Of a DNA stretch of 64,000 nt, positions 55,276 to 64,000 are shown piece by piece. This DNA is from Siphonodentalium dalli. Lineage: Eukaryota; Mollusca; Scaphopoda; Gadilida; Siphonodentaliidae. The translations under genes were made by a program, and so were the position numbers. The notes under the pieces were generated by a model, which searched no databases, was not told the origin of the DNA, and saw nothing but the letters and a program-made list of their open reading frames with translations. Within the stretch, counting starts at the first letter, position 1, and each line of letters starts with the position of its first letter. The stretch is from positions 19,580,134-19,644,133 of the forward strand of contig CP136065.1 of the NCBI GenBank assembly GCA_032622095.1, read 5' to 3'.

Positions 55276-55899
55276 TCCTTCACGCGTATGCCGAATTCAA
55301 ACAGTTAATTCAAACAAAATTACCATTGCTTTGGCTTCGGAGGTAACAAAGATATTTAATTCGAGTCGAGGAACCCACCCATCAAAGCTCAGAGAGATCA
55401 AATATCGATTTTTGAAATGTGTTATTTCTTGAAATGTGTATATTTTTACAGCCCGGTAAAAAGTCGTCGAACCGACGGTCTCAGGGTAATTTGCGGATGA
55501 GATGGATTAAAATCAAGTGGTAATACGACCAAATTTCGTGATAATCAAGTGATAATACGGCCATATTTCTTTGAACAGCATTTGAATAACACGTTTTGGG
55601 AAAGTTTATACCATAGTTGACAGTGTTAGCGCCACCACCACCGCCGCTGTTGTTGTTGTTGTTGTGATTGTTATAACTTGATGATGTGGCGACCGTCTGA
55701 TCGGATTGACAACCTTTACGAATTTCATGAATGTCTGCCTGGCAATTTTGCTACATGTGAAAACGTATGTATTTTCTGCCACATTATATAGCCTTCTATA
55801 TCGAAATGCCTTAACAAATGCTAGGGATGCAACACAATCCAGCATCATTTCAGACTGCAAACAGTCATAGGGGGCTTTTATTGACATATAAGTCTTTTT
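55276..55899. other. no gene recognised; (GTT)n microsatellite at 55647-55665
   Basis: AATCAAGTGGTAATACGACC and AATCAAGTGATAATACGGCC form a short duplication at 55512-55565. Otherwise unremarkable. Confidence 0.4.
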
Positions 55900-56300
55900 G
55901 TGTGGGTGGGGCTGTGTGGGGGGGGGGCTGGTGGCTCAGTGTGTGGGGGGGGGGGCTGGTGGCTCAGCCCATAAGATGCATGGGGACCGAAATAATTATA
56001 AATGTCATTTATTTATTTCCCCTAACGGGATGAAGCGTGCGCGTGTGACAGAAAGTAAGCCTGTCAGCTTGAAACGGTCTGGAATTATTTCATGTCACAG
56101 TTGAGGGTGGGTGTGTACGAATGTGCGTGTGGATGATCTGGTATGCGACATGTGTCCGATTGTCTGAATGTGCATTTATGGTATGGTTGTGCGGCTGTAC
56201 ACTTGTATGTGCGTGTGGGTGATCTGGTATGCTGTGTCCGACTGCATGAATGTGCATTTATGGTATGGTGGTGTGGCTGTACACTTGCATGTGCGTGTGG
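55900..56300. repeat. G-rich repeat and ~90-bp GTGCGTGTGG repeat
   Basis: GGGGGGGCTGGTGGCTCAG occurs twice (55920-55970). Then ATGTGCGTGTGGATGATCTG and the following GCATTTATGGTATGGT, GGCTGTACACTTG blocks repeat about 2.5 times from 56120 to 56300. Confidence 0.8.
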
Positions 56301-56401
56301 ATTCTCGTAGTCATCACCCACTGTGAACCGGTCCTGTACATTGAGGTAGCAGTGGTTAAGCTCCTGGTCGCAGGGAACAGTTTGGGCACCAAACTGTAAG
56401 C

Positions 56402-57842
56402 AAATGCCACACAGAGATGGAAGAAATACGCCGCGAGGACAAACTATCTAGATCTTAGCTTACGTCAGCGCCGGGTGAACTACAACAGAACCAATGCCAC
56501 ACAGAGATGGAAGAAACACGCGGTGAGGACAGACTATCGAGATCTTAGCTTATGTTAGCGGCCGGGTGAACTACAAACGAACCAATGCCACACAGAGATG
56601 GAAGAAACACGCGGTGAGGACAGACTATCGAGATCTTAGCTTACGTTAGCGGCCGGGTGAACTACAAAAGAACCAATGCCACACAGAGATGGAAGAAACA
56701 CGCGGTGAGGACAGACTATCGACATCTTAGCTTACGTTAGCGGCCGGGTGAACTACAAAAGGATCAATGCCACACAGAGATGGAAGAAACACGCGGTGAG
56801 GACAGACTATCGAGATCTTAGCTAACGTTAGCGGCCGGGTGAACTACGAAAGAACCAATGCCACACAGAGATGGAAGAAACACGCGGTGAGGACAGACTA
56901 TCGAGATCTTAGCTTACGTTAGCGGCCGGGTGAACTACAAAAGAACCAATGCCACACAGAGATGGAAGAAACACGCGGTGAGGACAGACTATCGAGATCT
57001 TAGCTAACGTTAGCGGCCGGGTGAACTACAAAAGGACCAATGCCACACAGAGATGGAAGAAACACGCGGTGAGGACAGACTATCGAGATCTTAGCTTACG
57101 TTAGCGGCCGGGTGAACTACGAAAGAACCAATGCCACACAGAGATGGAAGAAACACGCGGTGAGGACAGACTATCGAGATCTTAGCTTACGTTAGCGGCC
57201 GGGTGAACTACAAAAGAACCAATGCCACACAGAGATGGAAGAAACACGCGGTGAGGACAGACTATCGACATCTTAGCTTACGTTAGCGGCCGGGTGAACT
57301 ACAAAAGGATCAATGCCACACAGAGATGGAAGAAACACGCGGTGAGGACAGACTATCGAGATCTTAGCTAACGTTAGCGGCCGGGTGAACTACGAAAGAA
57401 CCAATGCCACACAGAGATGGAAGAAACACGCGGTGAGGACAGACTATCGAGATCTTAGCTTACGTTAGCGGCCGGGTGAACTACAAAAGAACCAATGCCA
57501 CACAGAGATGGAAGAAACACGCGGTGAGGACAGACTATCGAGATCTTAGCTAACGTTAGCGGCCGGGTGAACTACAAAAGGACCAATGCCACACAGAGAT
57601 GGAAGAAACACGCGATGAGGACAGACTATCGAGATCTTAGCTTACGTTAGCGGCCGGGTGAACTACGAAAGAACCAATGCCACACAGAGATGGAAGAAAC
57701 ACGCGGTGAGGACAGACTATCGAGATCTTAGCTTACGCTAGCGGCCGGGTGAACTACAAAAGAACCAATGCCACACAGAGATGGAAGAAACACGCGGTGA
57801 GGACAGACTATCGAGATCTTAGCTTACGTTAGCGGCCGGGTG
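56402..57842. repeat. 91-bp satellite array, ~16 copies, six-unit higher-order period
   Basis: Unit from AATGCCACACAGAGATGGAA through AGAAACACGCGGTGAGGACA and ATCTTAGCTTACGTTAGCGG to GGTGAACTACAAAAG is 91 bp and highly uniform. The first two copies differ most (GCCGCGAGG, GTCAGCGCC). A linked set of variants (GACATCTTAG with GGATCAATGCC) appears near 56721 and again near 57268, 6 units (about 546 bp) apart, so six-unit blocks have been duplicated. The array ends abruptly at GGTGAAGAAAATACTG. Confidence 0.95.
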
Positions 57843-57844
57843 AA

Positions 57845-59327
57845 GAAAATACTGATTATCTTTGACCAAAAAAAATATATTGAAATAGACTTCGAATGGT
57901 TCATTAGTAATTGTTCCCATATTCTGAACGGCGAGTAATACGTTATTATTTAACTGCTCTTTTTTTAAAATTAAAGATACTGTTGAATGGTCTTGCTCGC
58001 GGTGTTTATGTATCCTGATTGCAGTGGTTACAATCTACCAAATTGTAACGACTGCAGATGGTCTTGCGTCTTATAGTGGAAATTCTTGTGTTATGACTAT
58101 AGTATTGGTTTAAACATATTTATTGCAACAAAAGTTACAAGGATTTGGACAGGTGTGTCTGTTGTTAGATCTTCAATACTGGAGGACATCAAGATATAAT
58201 AAACGAGACATTCCTGTCCCCGAAAGTTGACATTTACACGATTACGCCGAGCCTCTCCCGTAATGGGAACATAATGAGATTGTCATTATCAATCCCATAA
58301 CCCGGGTTAACACCGTGCATATTATAATGTTTAACTATCGTGAGTTATCGAAAAATCGCCACATTGATATTGATTTTCGTTCAGTCAGTTTCAACAAATC
58401 CCATATGCGACTGTTTACAAGTGGGAAGGAATAATTGCACTATAAATGGTAAATTGACTTTCCGCGACGGAACGTGCTCGGTAGCTTGATATCTTGAGAT
58501 CTTTTTTTATTATCGGAATATGCGTTCATTACAATAGCCAGGTTTAGATATGACCACATCGTCGGCTAGCTGAGTGGTATAATGTGTCAACCAACACTTT
58601 TGATAAACAGAGAGTTATCGGTATCGTTGGAATTGGGAAAGCATGCATGCCTTGCATGTGGTATTATTTTTAGCGTAATTTCGTTACATTTCATCTCGCG
58701 TGCGTCAAATTATATATAGCACAATAAAATAATGAGATATCACTAAATTGGAGGAAAATTTAAACCCCAGTGTGACGTACTTCGTGTGTTATAAGGATCT
58801 ATCTCCACCAGCCAATGACCGTGAGTTTTAACGCCACGCGATTTCAAAAGAAGTTTACATCGCAGAACTATGGTGTCGTGTTTCCGTCACATACTTTATT
58901 CCTTTGTTTGTTTGTTTTTTTCTTTCGGTTTCTTCGCGGCGAAGCAAGCGAAATAATCTCAATTATTTCGGTTCCTTCGCCACGAAGGAACTGGAGGAAG
59001 CGAAAAATTCAAACGAAGCAAGCGAAAATATCAAATGATGAAAGCGAAAAATCTAAATGGTGGAAACAGTACACAGGAACGTGCTTTAGAAATCAACCTC
59101 AGGTCGAATAAATAACGGCATCCTGTGGAAGCTAAATGACTGGATGCTTCACTTCCTGTTTGAACCCCCTTGTTAAAACCTGGTTTAAACCTATACACTG
59201 ATGGTCCAGTCAAACGCGGTCAAAGGGGCGCGTTAGTTGTCGTTCAGTGACTAGCTAATTTGGTGAGATGAGCATGCAATAAAACTACCCAGTTACCAGG
59301 GCGACCACATTCATGCAGGCCAATAGA
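57845..59327. other. no gene recognised
   Basis: Contains the dispersed CGTAATGGGAACATAATGAG block (58258-58310), a small hairpin near 58018-58055 (GCAGTGGTTACAATC / GTAACGACTGC), and a run of GAAGCAAGCGAAA-like words at 58935-59055. The frame at 58815-59111 overlaps these words and has no motif. Confidence 0.4.
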
Positions 59328-60388
59328 ATGATTATTATTATCCATCCCTTAACTAACAATATTTCCGATTGGTCAAAAGTCGTCACGAGATAATCCGGAA
59401 AAAAGTCACATTGGACTCCCGAAAGTCATATTGGACTCAATCGAATCAATATGACTTTTTTTATCGGGAGTCTGTGACGTCACGAAGTAACTCTATTGCG
59501 AAATGAATCGGTGAAACTATGGTGGATTTAGCAGACGTTTCACGTCCGTGTTGAGTAAGTATAATAAATCTAATGACGATACAGTGGTTATTGCCCAATT
59601 ATATAGTAACGTGTGTTGATAAAAGTATAACAAATCTAATGACGATACAGTGGTTATTGCCCAGTCATAGTAACTTGTGTATAATTTTTTTTTCACTTCT
59701 ATGTTTACTCTTCCAAATGATGATCAAATATAGGCTTTTATAGAGAATTAAGTAACGACAAATACCAAAAATAACTACAAATGTTCTATTCCCAAAATTT
59801 GGATAAACATACAGATGGATAATAAAAATGTCATTAAATAATGTTTTGTACAGTATGTGGTTTTTTTGTGGAACCATTTGCCCAATACTCATTTGGGATA
59901 AGCTTTTCTCGAATGTCGGCTAACTTCGGGACAGACCATTACAAAATGGTATTCGTCTGATATAGAGACCTTACAAAGGAGCATACAATCTGAGTTTTAT
60001 TCCCTTTTTTGTATTTGCCCCATCTGGTCACCTCTACCCCCAATCTAAGATTCGCTGTTCTGATTTTTTTAATGCTTACTCTGTCATTAAATGGCAATTC
60101 ATAATAAAAAAAAACACCGAGAGTGTGCGAGATTTTAAGATGTCTGTATAATTCGACACGAGAAGAGGAGGCAGATATATCCCTATCCCAATCTAATTTA
60201 AAAGCATTAATCAGAGCTGAGTGCATACTGCCCATCATCGACGGTGTCATGGTCTTTTGGAGTTGCCACGTGTCATCGAACCCATCAGACTGGATGGTTG
60301 TTCTATAACATTCAATCAAACGAACCTTTTTCCCACCGGTTTCAACGACAGTAAACAATCTGTACAGTTTGTACATTAATCTGTACAC
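59328..60388 (-). mobile_element. LINE family A, C-terminal coding end plus 3' UTR and tail
   Basis: On the minus strand the frame from 60388 reads NAFKLDWDRDIS, ELYRHLKISHT, KKIRTANLRLGVEVTRWGKY. A neighbouring frame then gives DEYHFVMVCPEVSRHSRK before a stop. The Lys-x-R-x-x-x-x-x-L-x-x-E-x-x-R-W and D-E-x-H-F-x-x-x-C-P motifs are the usual C-terminal end of many LINE proteins and domesticated relatives. Downstream lies a ~500-bp 3' region with TGACGTCA and GGGAGTCCAAT units, ending in GGGATGGATAATAATAATC. Copies of this 3' end are at 14843 and 15490. The reverse transcriptase core is absent (5' truncation). Confidence 0.75.
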
Positions 60389-60458
60389 TTACATCAACTT
60401 AGGTCACATGACGTCATTGCCAGTTTTAGTGGTGCCCATTTTTAATATACTTAATTTG

Positions 60459-60922
60459 TGACCCGGCATATCAAATCCAGTCATAAGTCGGGATTTTTTT
60501 ACCCTGTGCCAATGCATTCTCTTATAAAAATCAATATGCGAGTCGACCATAGGTCGCCTCGCATATATAAGAGAATGCATTGGCCTAACAATTTTTTATC
60601 ATTTTTTTTAAATAAATGTTTCTTACAATTTTTAGGACATAAAATAAAAAACATCGATTACCCTGCAGGGAGCCCCACACATATATAGAAGCATATAGAA
60701 GAGTGTCGTCTGCTCATGTTTGTCTGGGGCTCTGTATGGGTGAAATTATAAAAAAAATTAAAGAATACAAGAAAAAATTATTAAAATTGTAACAAATTGT
60801 TAGGCCAATGCATTCTCTTATATATGCGAGGCGACCTATGGTCGACTCGCATATATAAGAGAATGCATTGGCACATGGTAAAAAAAATCCCGACTTACGA
60901 CTGGATTTGATATGGCGGGTCA
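60459..60922 (-). mobile_element. TGACCCGCC-end MITE with 67-bp hairpins, copy 2
   Basis: Ends TGACCCGGCATATCAAATCC and GGATTTGATATGGCGGGTCA. Hairpins at 60509-60583 (with an 8-bp insertion, AAAAATCA-like) and 60805-60871. The centre with CATGTTTGTCTGGGGCTCTG is inverted relative to the 21-kb copy. It abuts another MITE starting ten bases further on. Confidence 0.88.
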
Positions 60923-60931
60923 CATATATTG

Positions 60932-61404
60932 TTAAAGGCCCACTTAATTTTCGAATGACCAGATAACATTATACACAACATATCACATATTATATACAAT
61001 ATATATATTTCACCAGAATATGGAACAGCTGTGGCCTTGTAGTGTCTACCAGTGATAGAGATTCTCAGATTCATTCCAAGACTTCCCCTTTGTCAACCCA
61101 GAAAGCATCAGAATTCAAACTAAGAGATAGAGTTATTCCCCTTCCATTGAGAATAATAGACTTTATAGTACAGTCCGAATCACAATTAATCACAGAACAC
61201 ACATCAGTACCTCGACAAAAACAATATTTTCCCCGTTTATTCGACTGAAGCAGTTGACAATACAATGTTTTGGAGCTTCCTCTTTCAAATGGTATATAAT
61301 ATGGAATATGTTGTATATAATGTGATCTGGGGTTCATGGTATATAATATGGAATATGTTGTATATCATGTGATCTGGTGGTTCGAAAATTAAGTGGGCCT
61401 TTAA
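60932..61404. mobile_element. TTAAAGG-end MITE, complete (473 bp)
   Basis: Ends TTAAAGGCCCACTTAATTTT plus CGAA and TTCG plus AAAATTAAGTGGGCCTTTAA (24-bp inverted repeats), with the direct repeat TATTG on both sides (60927-60931 and 61405-61409). A direct repeat of TGGTATATAATATGGAATAT near the right end is also present. Partial copies are at 15310, 16394 and 47060. Confidence 0.92.
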
Positions 61405-61409
61405 TATTG

Positions 61410-61947
61410 ACTATGGAGAAGTGTTTTTAAAGATTGATCTTAGTAAACAACTCGTCAAAATTGGAGCAAATTAGAACTCTTGTGTCTGACTTGCCATGCG
61501 TGTTGTCGGGACATTGTCGTCCATGTGCGTTCAGACTTTTGTGCTGATAAAATTATCGGAGAACCAAATCACATCGTTTCGAAATACAGTTCTTTGATTC
61601 TAGTGGGACTTTCCAAACTTAAGGTACGAAACCACACACATTTTGTTCGATATTTTGTGTGCTTAATAAGGGCAGCATTTTGCACTGCTTGCTTGGTACA
61701 TATTTTAATATCGCGGAAGTCCACCAAAGGAAGGTAAACCCTGCATGGAGTATAGTTGTTTACATCGTTCATAAAGTGCACGAATGTATTTTGCACTAAT
61801 CCATGTCTCAAATCCATTCATTTGCTGCACATATGGTATTGAGTATAAAAGGAGATGGTCCCATAAATGGCCGGATTTAGTGTACAGTGCCTCTTTAAGC
61901 TGATCTTCTTACCAATACAAATATTCGCTGTGTATATATACCATGTT
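61410..61947. other. no gene recognised; short shared block at 61860-61898
   Basis: CCATAAATGGCCGGATTTAG plus TGTACAGTGCCTCTTTAA resembles CATAAATGGCCAGATTTAGT at 26047, the edge of a dispersed repeat. Otherwise nothing recognised. Confidence 0.4.
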
Positions 61948-62368
61948 AGGGTACGTGCATACACTGGCAAGTTTGCACGGTATGGCTTGCATGCATTTTG
62001 TCGTAGAAAATGATATGGCGCCATAATATATGAATGGAAAAAAAACCACATATAAAGTGCATCTGTGCCATAGCTAACTACTTGCTAAGTAAAATCTCCG
62101 TAGTTCCACTAGTAACGATGATACTGGAATTTGGCTGTAAAAATCATGCACTTATTTGCAAAAATTAATAATACAGATATTTGAAGGCAAATTACAGTAG
62201 CACTGTTACAAGTGGAACAAGATAAATGTTACTTATCTTGTCTTTCGCTTTAGTAAAGATGCATTTTATGTGCACGTTTCCGTTCATATTCTGGCACCAT
62301 GTGGTTTTCTATGACGAAATGTCCGCAAAAACATACCATGCAAACTTGCCAGCGTATGAACGTACCCT
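61948..62368. mobile_element. foldback element with AGGGTACGTGC ends
   Basis: AGGGTACGTGCATACACTGG and CAAGTTTGCA mirror TGCAAACTTGCC plus AGCGTATGAACGTACCCT. The arms continue inward through TTTTGTCGTAGAAAAT..CCATA.TATGAATGG and AAAAACCACAT to about 62072 and 62243. The spacer is about 170 bp. Frames on both strands mirror each other and are not genes. Confidence 0.82.
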
Positions 62369-63400
62369 TAGTAGCGAACATCCATCATCGACTCATACTT
62401 GGTGGAAATTGATTAATATTGATTATGCTTCTATACCTGTTCGCTATCCTGTTGAGAGTTTTATGGCAAAAATGGGTATTCTCAGCAAGAGCCGACTCTC
62501 CGAATCACGGCGCCTGCCTCCGGGAAATCTATCAGAAATGGTAGCAGGTCTATTACCGTCACATGGGGTACGCTATAACGTCGATTGACACCAAAAGGGA
62601 GTTTATATCTGGTAACATGCGAGATTTTAATGAACGCGCTAATCGGTTTTCAGAGAATATTGCAATATATGGCTTCCCACAGTATCATCCGGATATATCG
62701 CGCCATTAAATTAGACGTATTGTCGGGCTCAGAAGCGTAGCTAGGTTGATTGGGAGCTGTCCAACTGATACAATAAGTAAATACATTGCTAGATTTACAT
62801 TTAATTTTTCAGAAGAAAAAAATGGGGCGGGAGGGCGAATTTTATTTTTTATATTTAATTCTTCCTAACATAATTGATCATGGACAGTTTTAGATATTGA
62901 CGCGGTATCCTATCTTGTAAAATACAAGGTGATTTAGATTGTCCAATTTGAACAAAATAGACAGATAATACATGTATATGGGTGTTCGAAACGTAATTAA
63001 GGCATGAGAAAAACGTTTACATCAAAATTATCAAAATAAAAATAATTGAGGGGGGGGGTGGGGGAGGGCTAATATTGAGTCGAGAGGGATGTAAATCTAG
63101 CAATATTTATTTTTTATATTGGCCTTATGGTTGGAGATTGTCCAACATTATGATGTCCATTTCAATCACATATCTTTTACTGATAGGAAAATATATTCGA
63201 CAATTGATCTAAAAACTACATGCTTGAACTTGATTCTAAATATTGATTGGTATATTATGGTGGTGATACGACTTCCCTTATTCACTGTGAACTCAGTACT
63301 TCATATACTGACTATGAATTTAATGACTACTGAGTTCACTGTTAATTACATCTTCCCCCAGCACATAATACGCACACGTTTGACTACCAAAAGATAGTCA
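62369..63400. other. no gene recognised; G-rich tract 63042-63068
   Basis: A purine run GAGGGGGGGGGTGGGGGAGGG lies mid-stretch. The frame at 63119-63397 is unrecognised. Confidence 0.4.
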
Positions 63401-63913
63401 ATCGGGGTTCACGATTAGATGGCTATTGGCATATATAATCGCGACCACGGGAGGCACGCGTGGTTTCGATTTAATATCATATTTAATCTGAAGGGTACTT
63501 TGACGAAATAACAGCGATTTGTATGAGAAATTGCAACACCACAATAGATCAACTCTGGTGAAATATAAGTCAAATTCTTCTATTGGGTGGGTGGCGTTGG
63601 GGAGGTTTGGGTTACACTCTTTAAAACACGCTCTTTAAACGCTTCTTCAAATATGTCAGTTATTTCGTCAAAAACACTTCTTCAAATATCTCCGTTATTT
63701 CGTTTATAAAAATAATTTCCTATTTCTATATTTCGCTCTATATTTTCCTATTTCGCTTTTTCGTTGTATTTCATATTTCGATAATTCGCTATATTTGACA
63801 TATTATGGGATATGGAATTATATGATATCCAACATTCTTATATTCAATCGAACATCACGTGCCACCTGTGTTCGCGATTAGATGCCACTAGCCATCTAAT
63901 CGTGAACCCCGAT
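63401..63913. mobile_element. 0.5-kb MITE with ATCGGGGTTCACGATTAG ends
   Basis: ATCGGGGTTCACGATTAGAT plus GGCTATTGGCAT.TAATCGCGA is mirrored by TCGCGATTAGATGCCACTAG plus CCATCTAATCGTGAACCCCGAT. The arms extend to about 75 bp with mismatches. The interior is AT-rich with TTCAAATATCTCCGTTATTT-like words. Target duplication not clear. Confidence 0.82.
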
Positions 63914-64000
63914 TACATATAGTTTGCTATATAATCCTTGACGTATTGGGTGTCCCCAGATATACGTGCACAAAAGTACGCTAAGTGTGCCTTGAACTGC

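Noticed and set aside
59939-60388. Stand-alone host gene
   Set aside because: The peptide has LINE C-terminal motifs and is followed by a LINE 3' end with an (ATA)n tail shared with two other copies.

Overview
This window looks like gene-poor, repeat-dense nuclear DNA from a metazoan, most likely a marine invertebrate. The affinity to lophotrochozoans such as molluscs is my inference from LINE and transposon protein motifs, not a proof. It is AT-rich. It has no operons, no Shine-Dalgarno-led gene runs, no rRNA, no convincing functional tRNA and no CRISPR array. The few protein-like stretches are transposon-derived, and one small gene has a spliced structure with GT/AG borders. Nearly all long open frames are artefacts of tandem repeats.

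Layout. 1-12 kb holds degenerate tandem repeats, a 33-bp minisatellite (5.3-6.0 kb), several foldback elements and a MITE with a clear 5-bp target duplication (8.75-8.88 kb). 12-22 kb is a nest of small transposons: TTAA-flanked piggyBac-like MITEs, a second MITE family sharing the same 67-bp hairpins, LINE 3' ends, 33-bp and 43-bp minisatellites, and a LINE split by a 2.1-kb inverted-repeat element. 22-30 kb holds foldbacks, an 1.8-kb element with TGTTA...TAACA ends and a CCGTT target duplication, a duplicated 0.4-kb segment, and a broken copy of an unnamed lysine-rich protein family.

30.8-33.6 kb is a LINE reverse-transcriptase fragment that runs directly into a 2.2-kb, 34-bp minisatellite. 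The repeat unit appears to be a piece of the reverse-transcriptase reading frame. 35.5-38.6 kb is a 3-kb array of a 23-bp unit, open in all three forward frames, with an ATG in good Kozak context in each unit. 40-48 kb holds a GIY-YIG-like fragment, two large foldbacks (1.1 and 1.9 kb), a MITE with poly-C ends and an ATACTG target duplication, and further dispersed repeats.

The most gene-like segment is 48.77-51.01 kb. It is a 2244-bp transposon with 43-bp terminal inverted repeats (TGTTACAG...CTGTAACA) and a 4-bp TATA target duplication. It carries a lysine-rich ORF pair and a two-exon gene resembling the N-terminus of KRBA2-like, Ginger-integrase-related proteins. From 51 to 64 kb there are a tRNA-like SINE candidate, a LINE reverse transcriptase interrupted by a TTAA MITE, a 91-bp satellite array with a six-unit higher-order period, a second LINE 3' end, adjacent MITEs and two terminal foldback elements.

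No host housekeeping gene could be supported. The biology here is transposon biology: modular hairpin cores shared by different MITE families, nested insertions that can be ordered in time, and satellites that arose from or next to transposon sequence.
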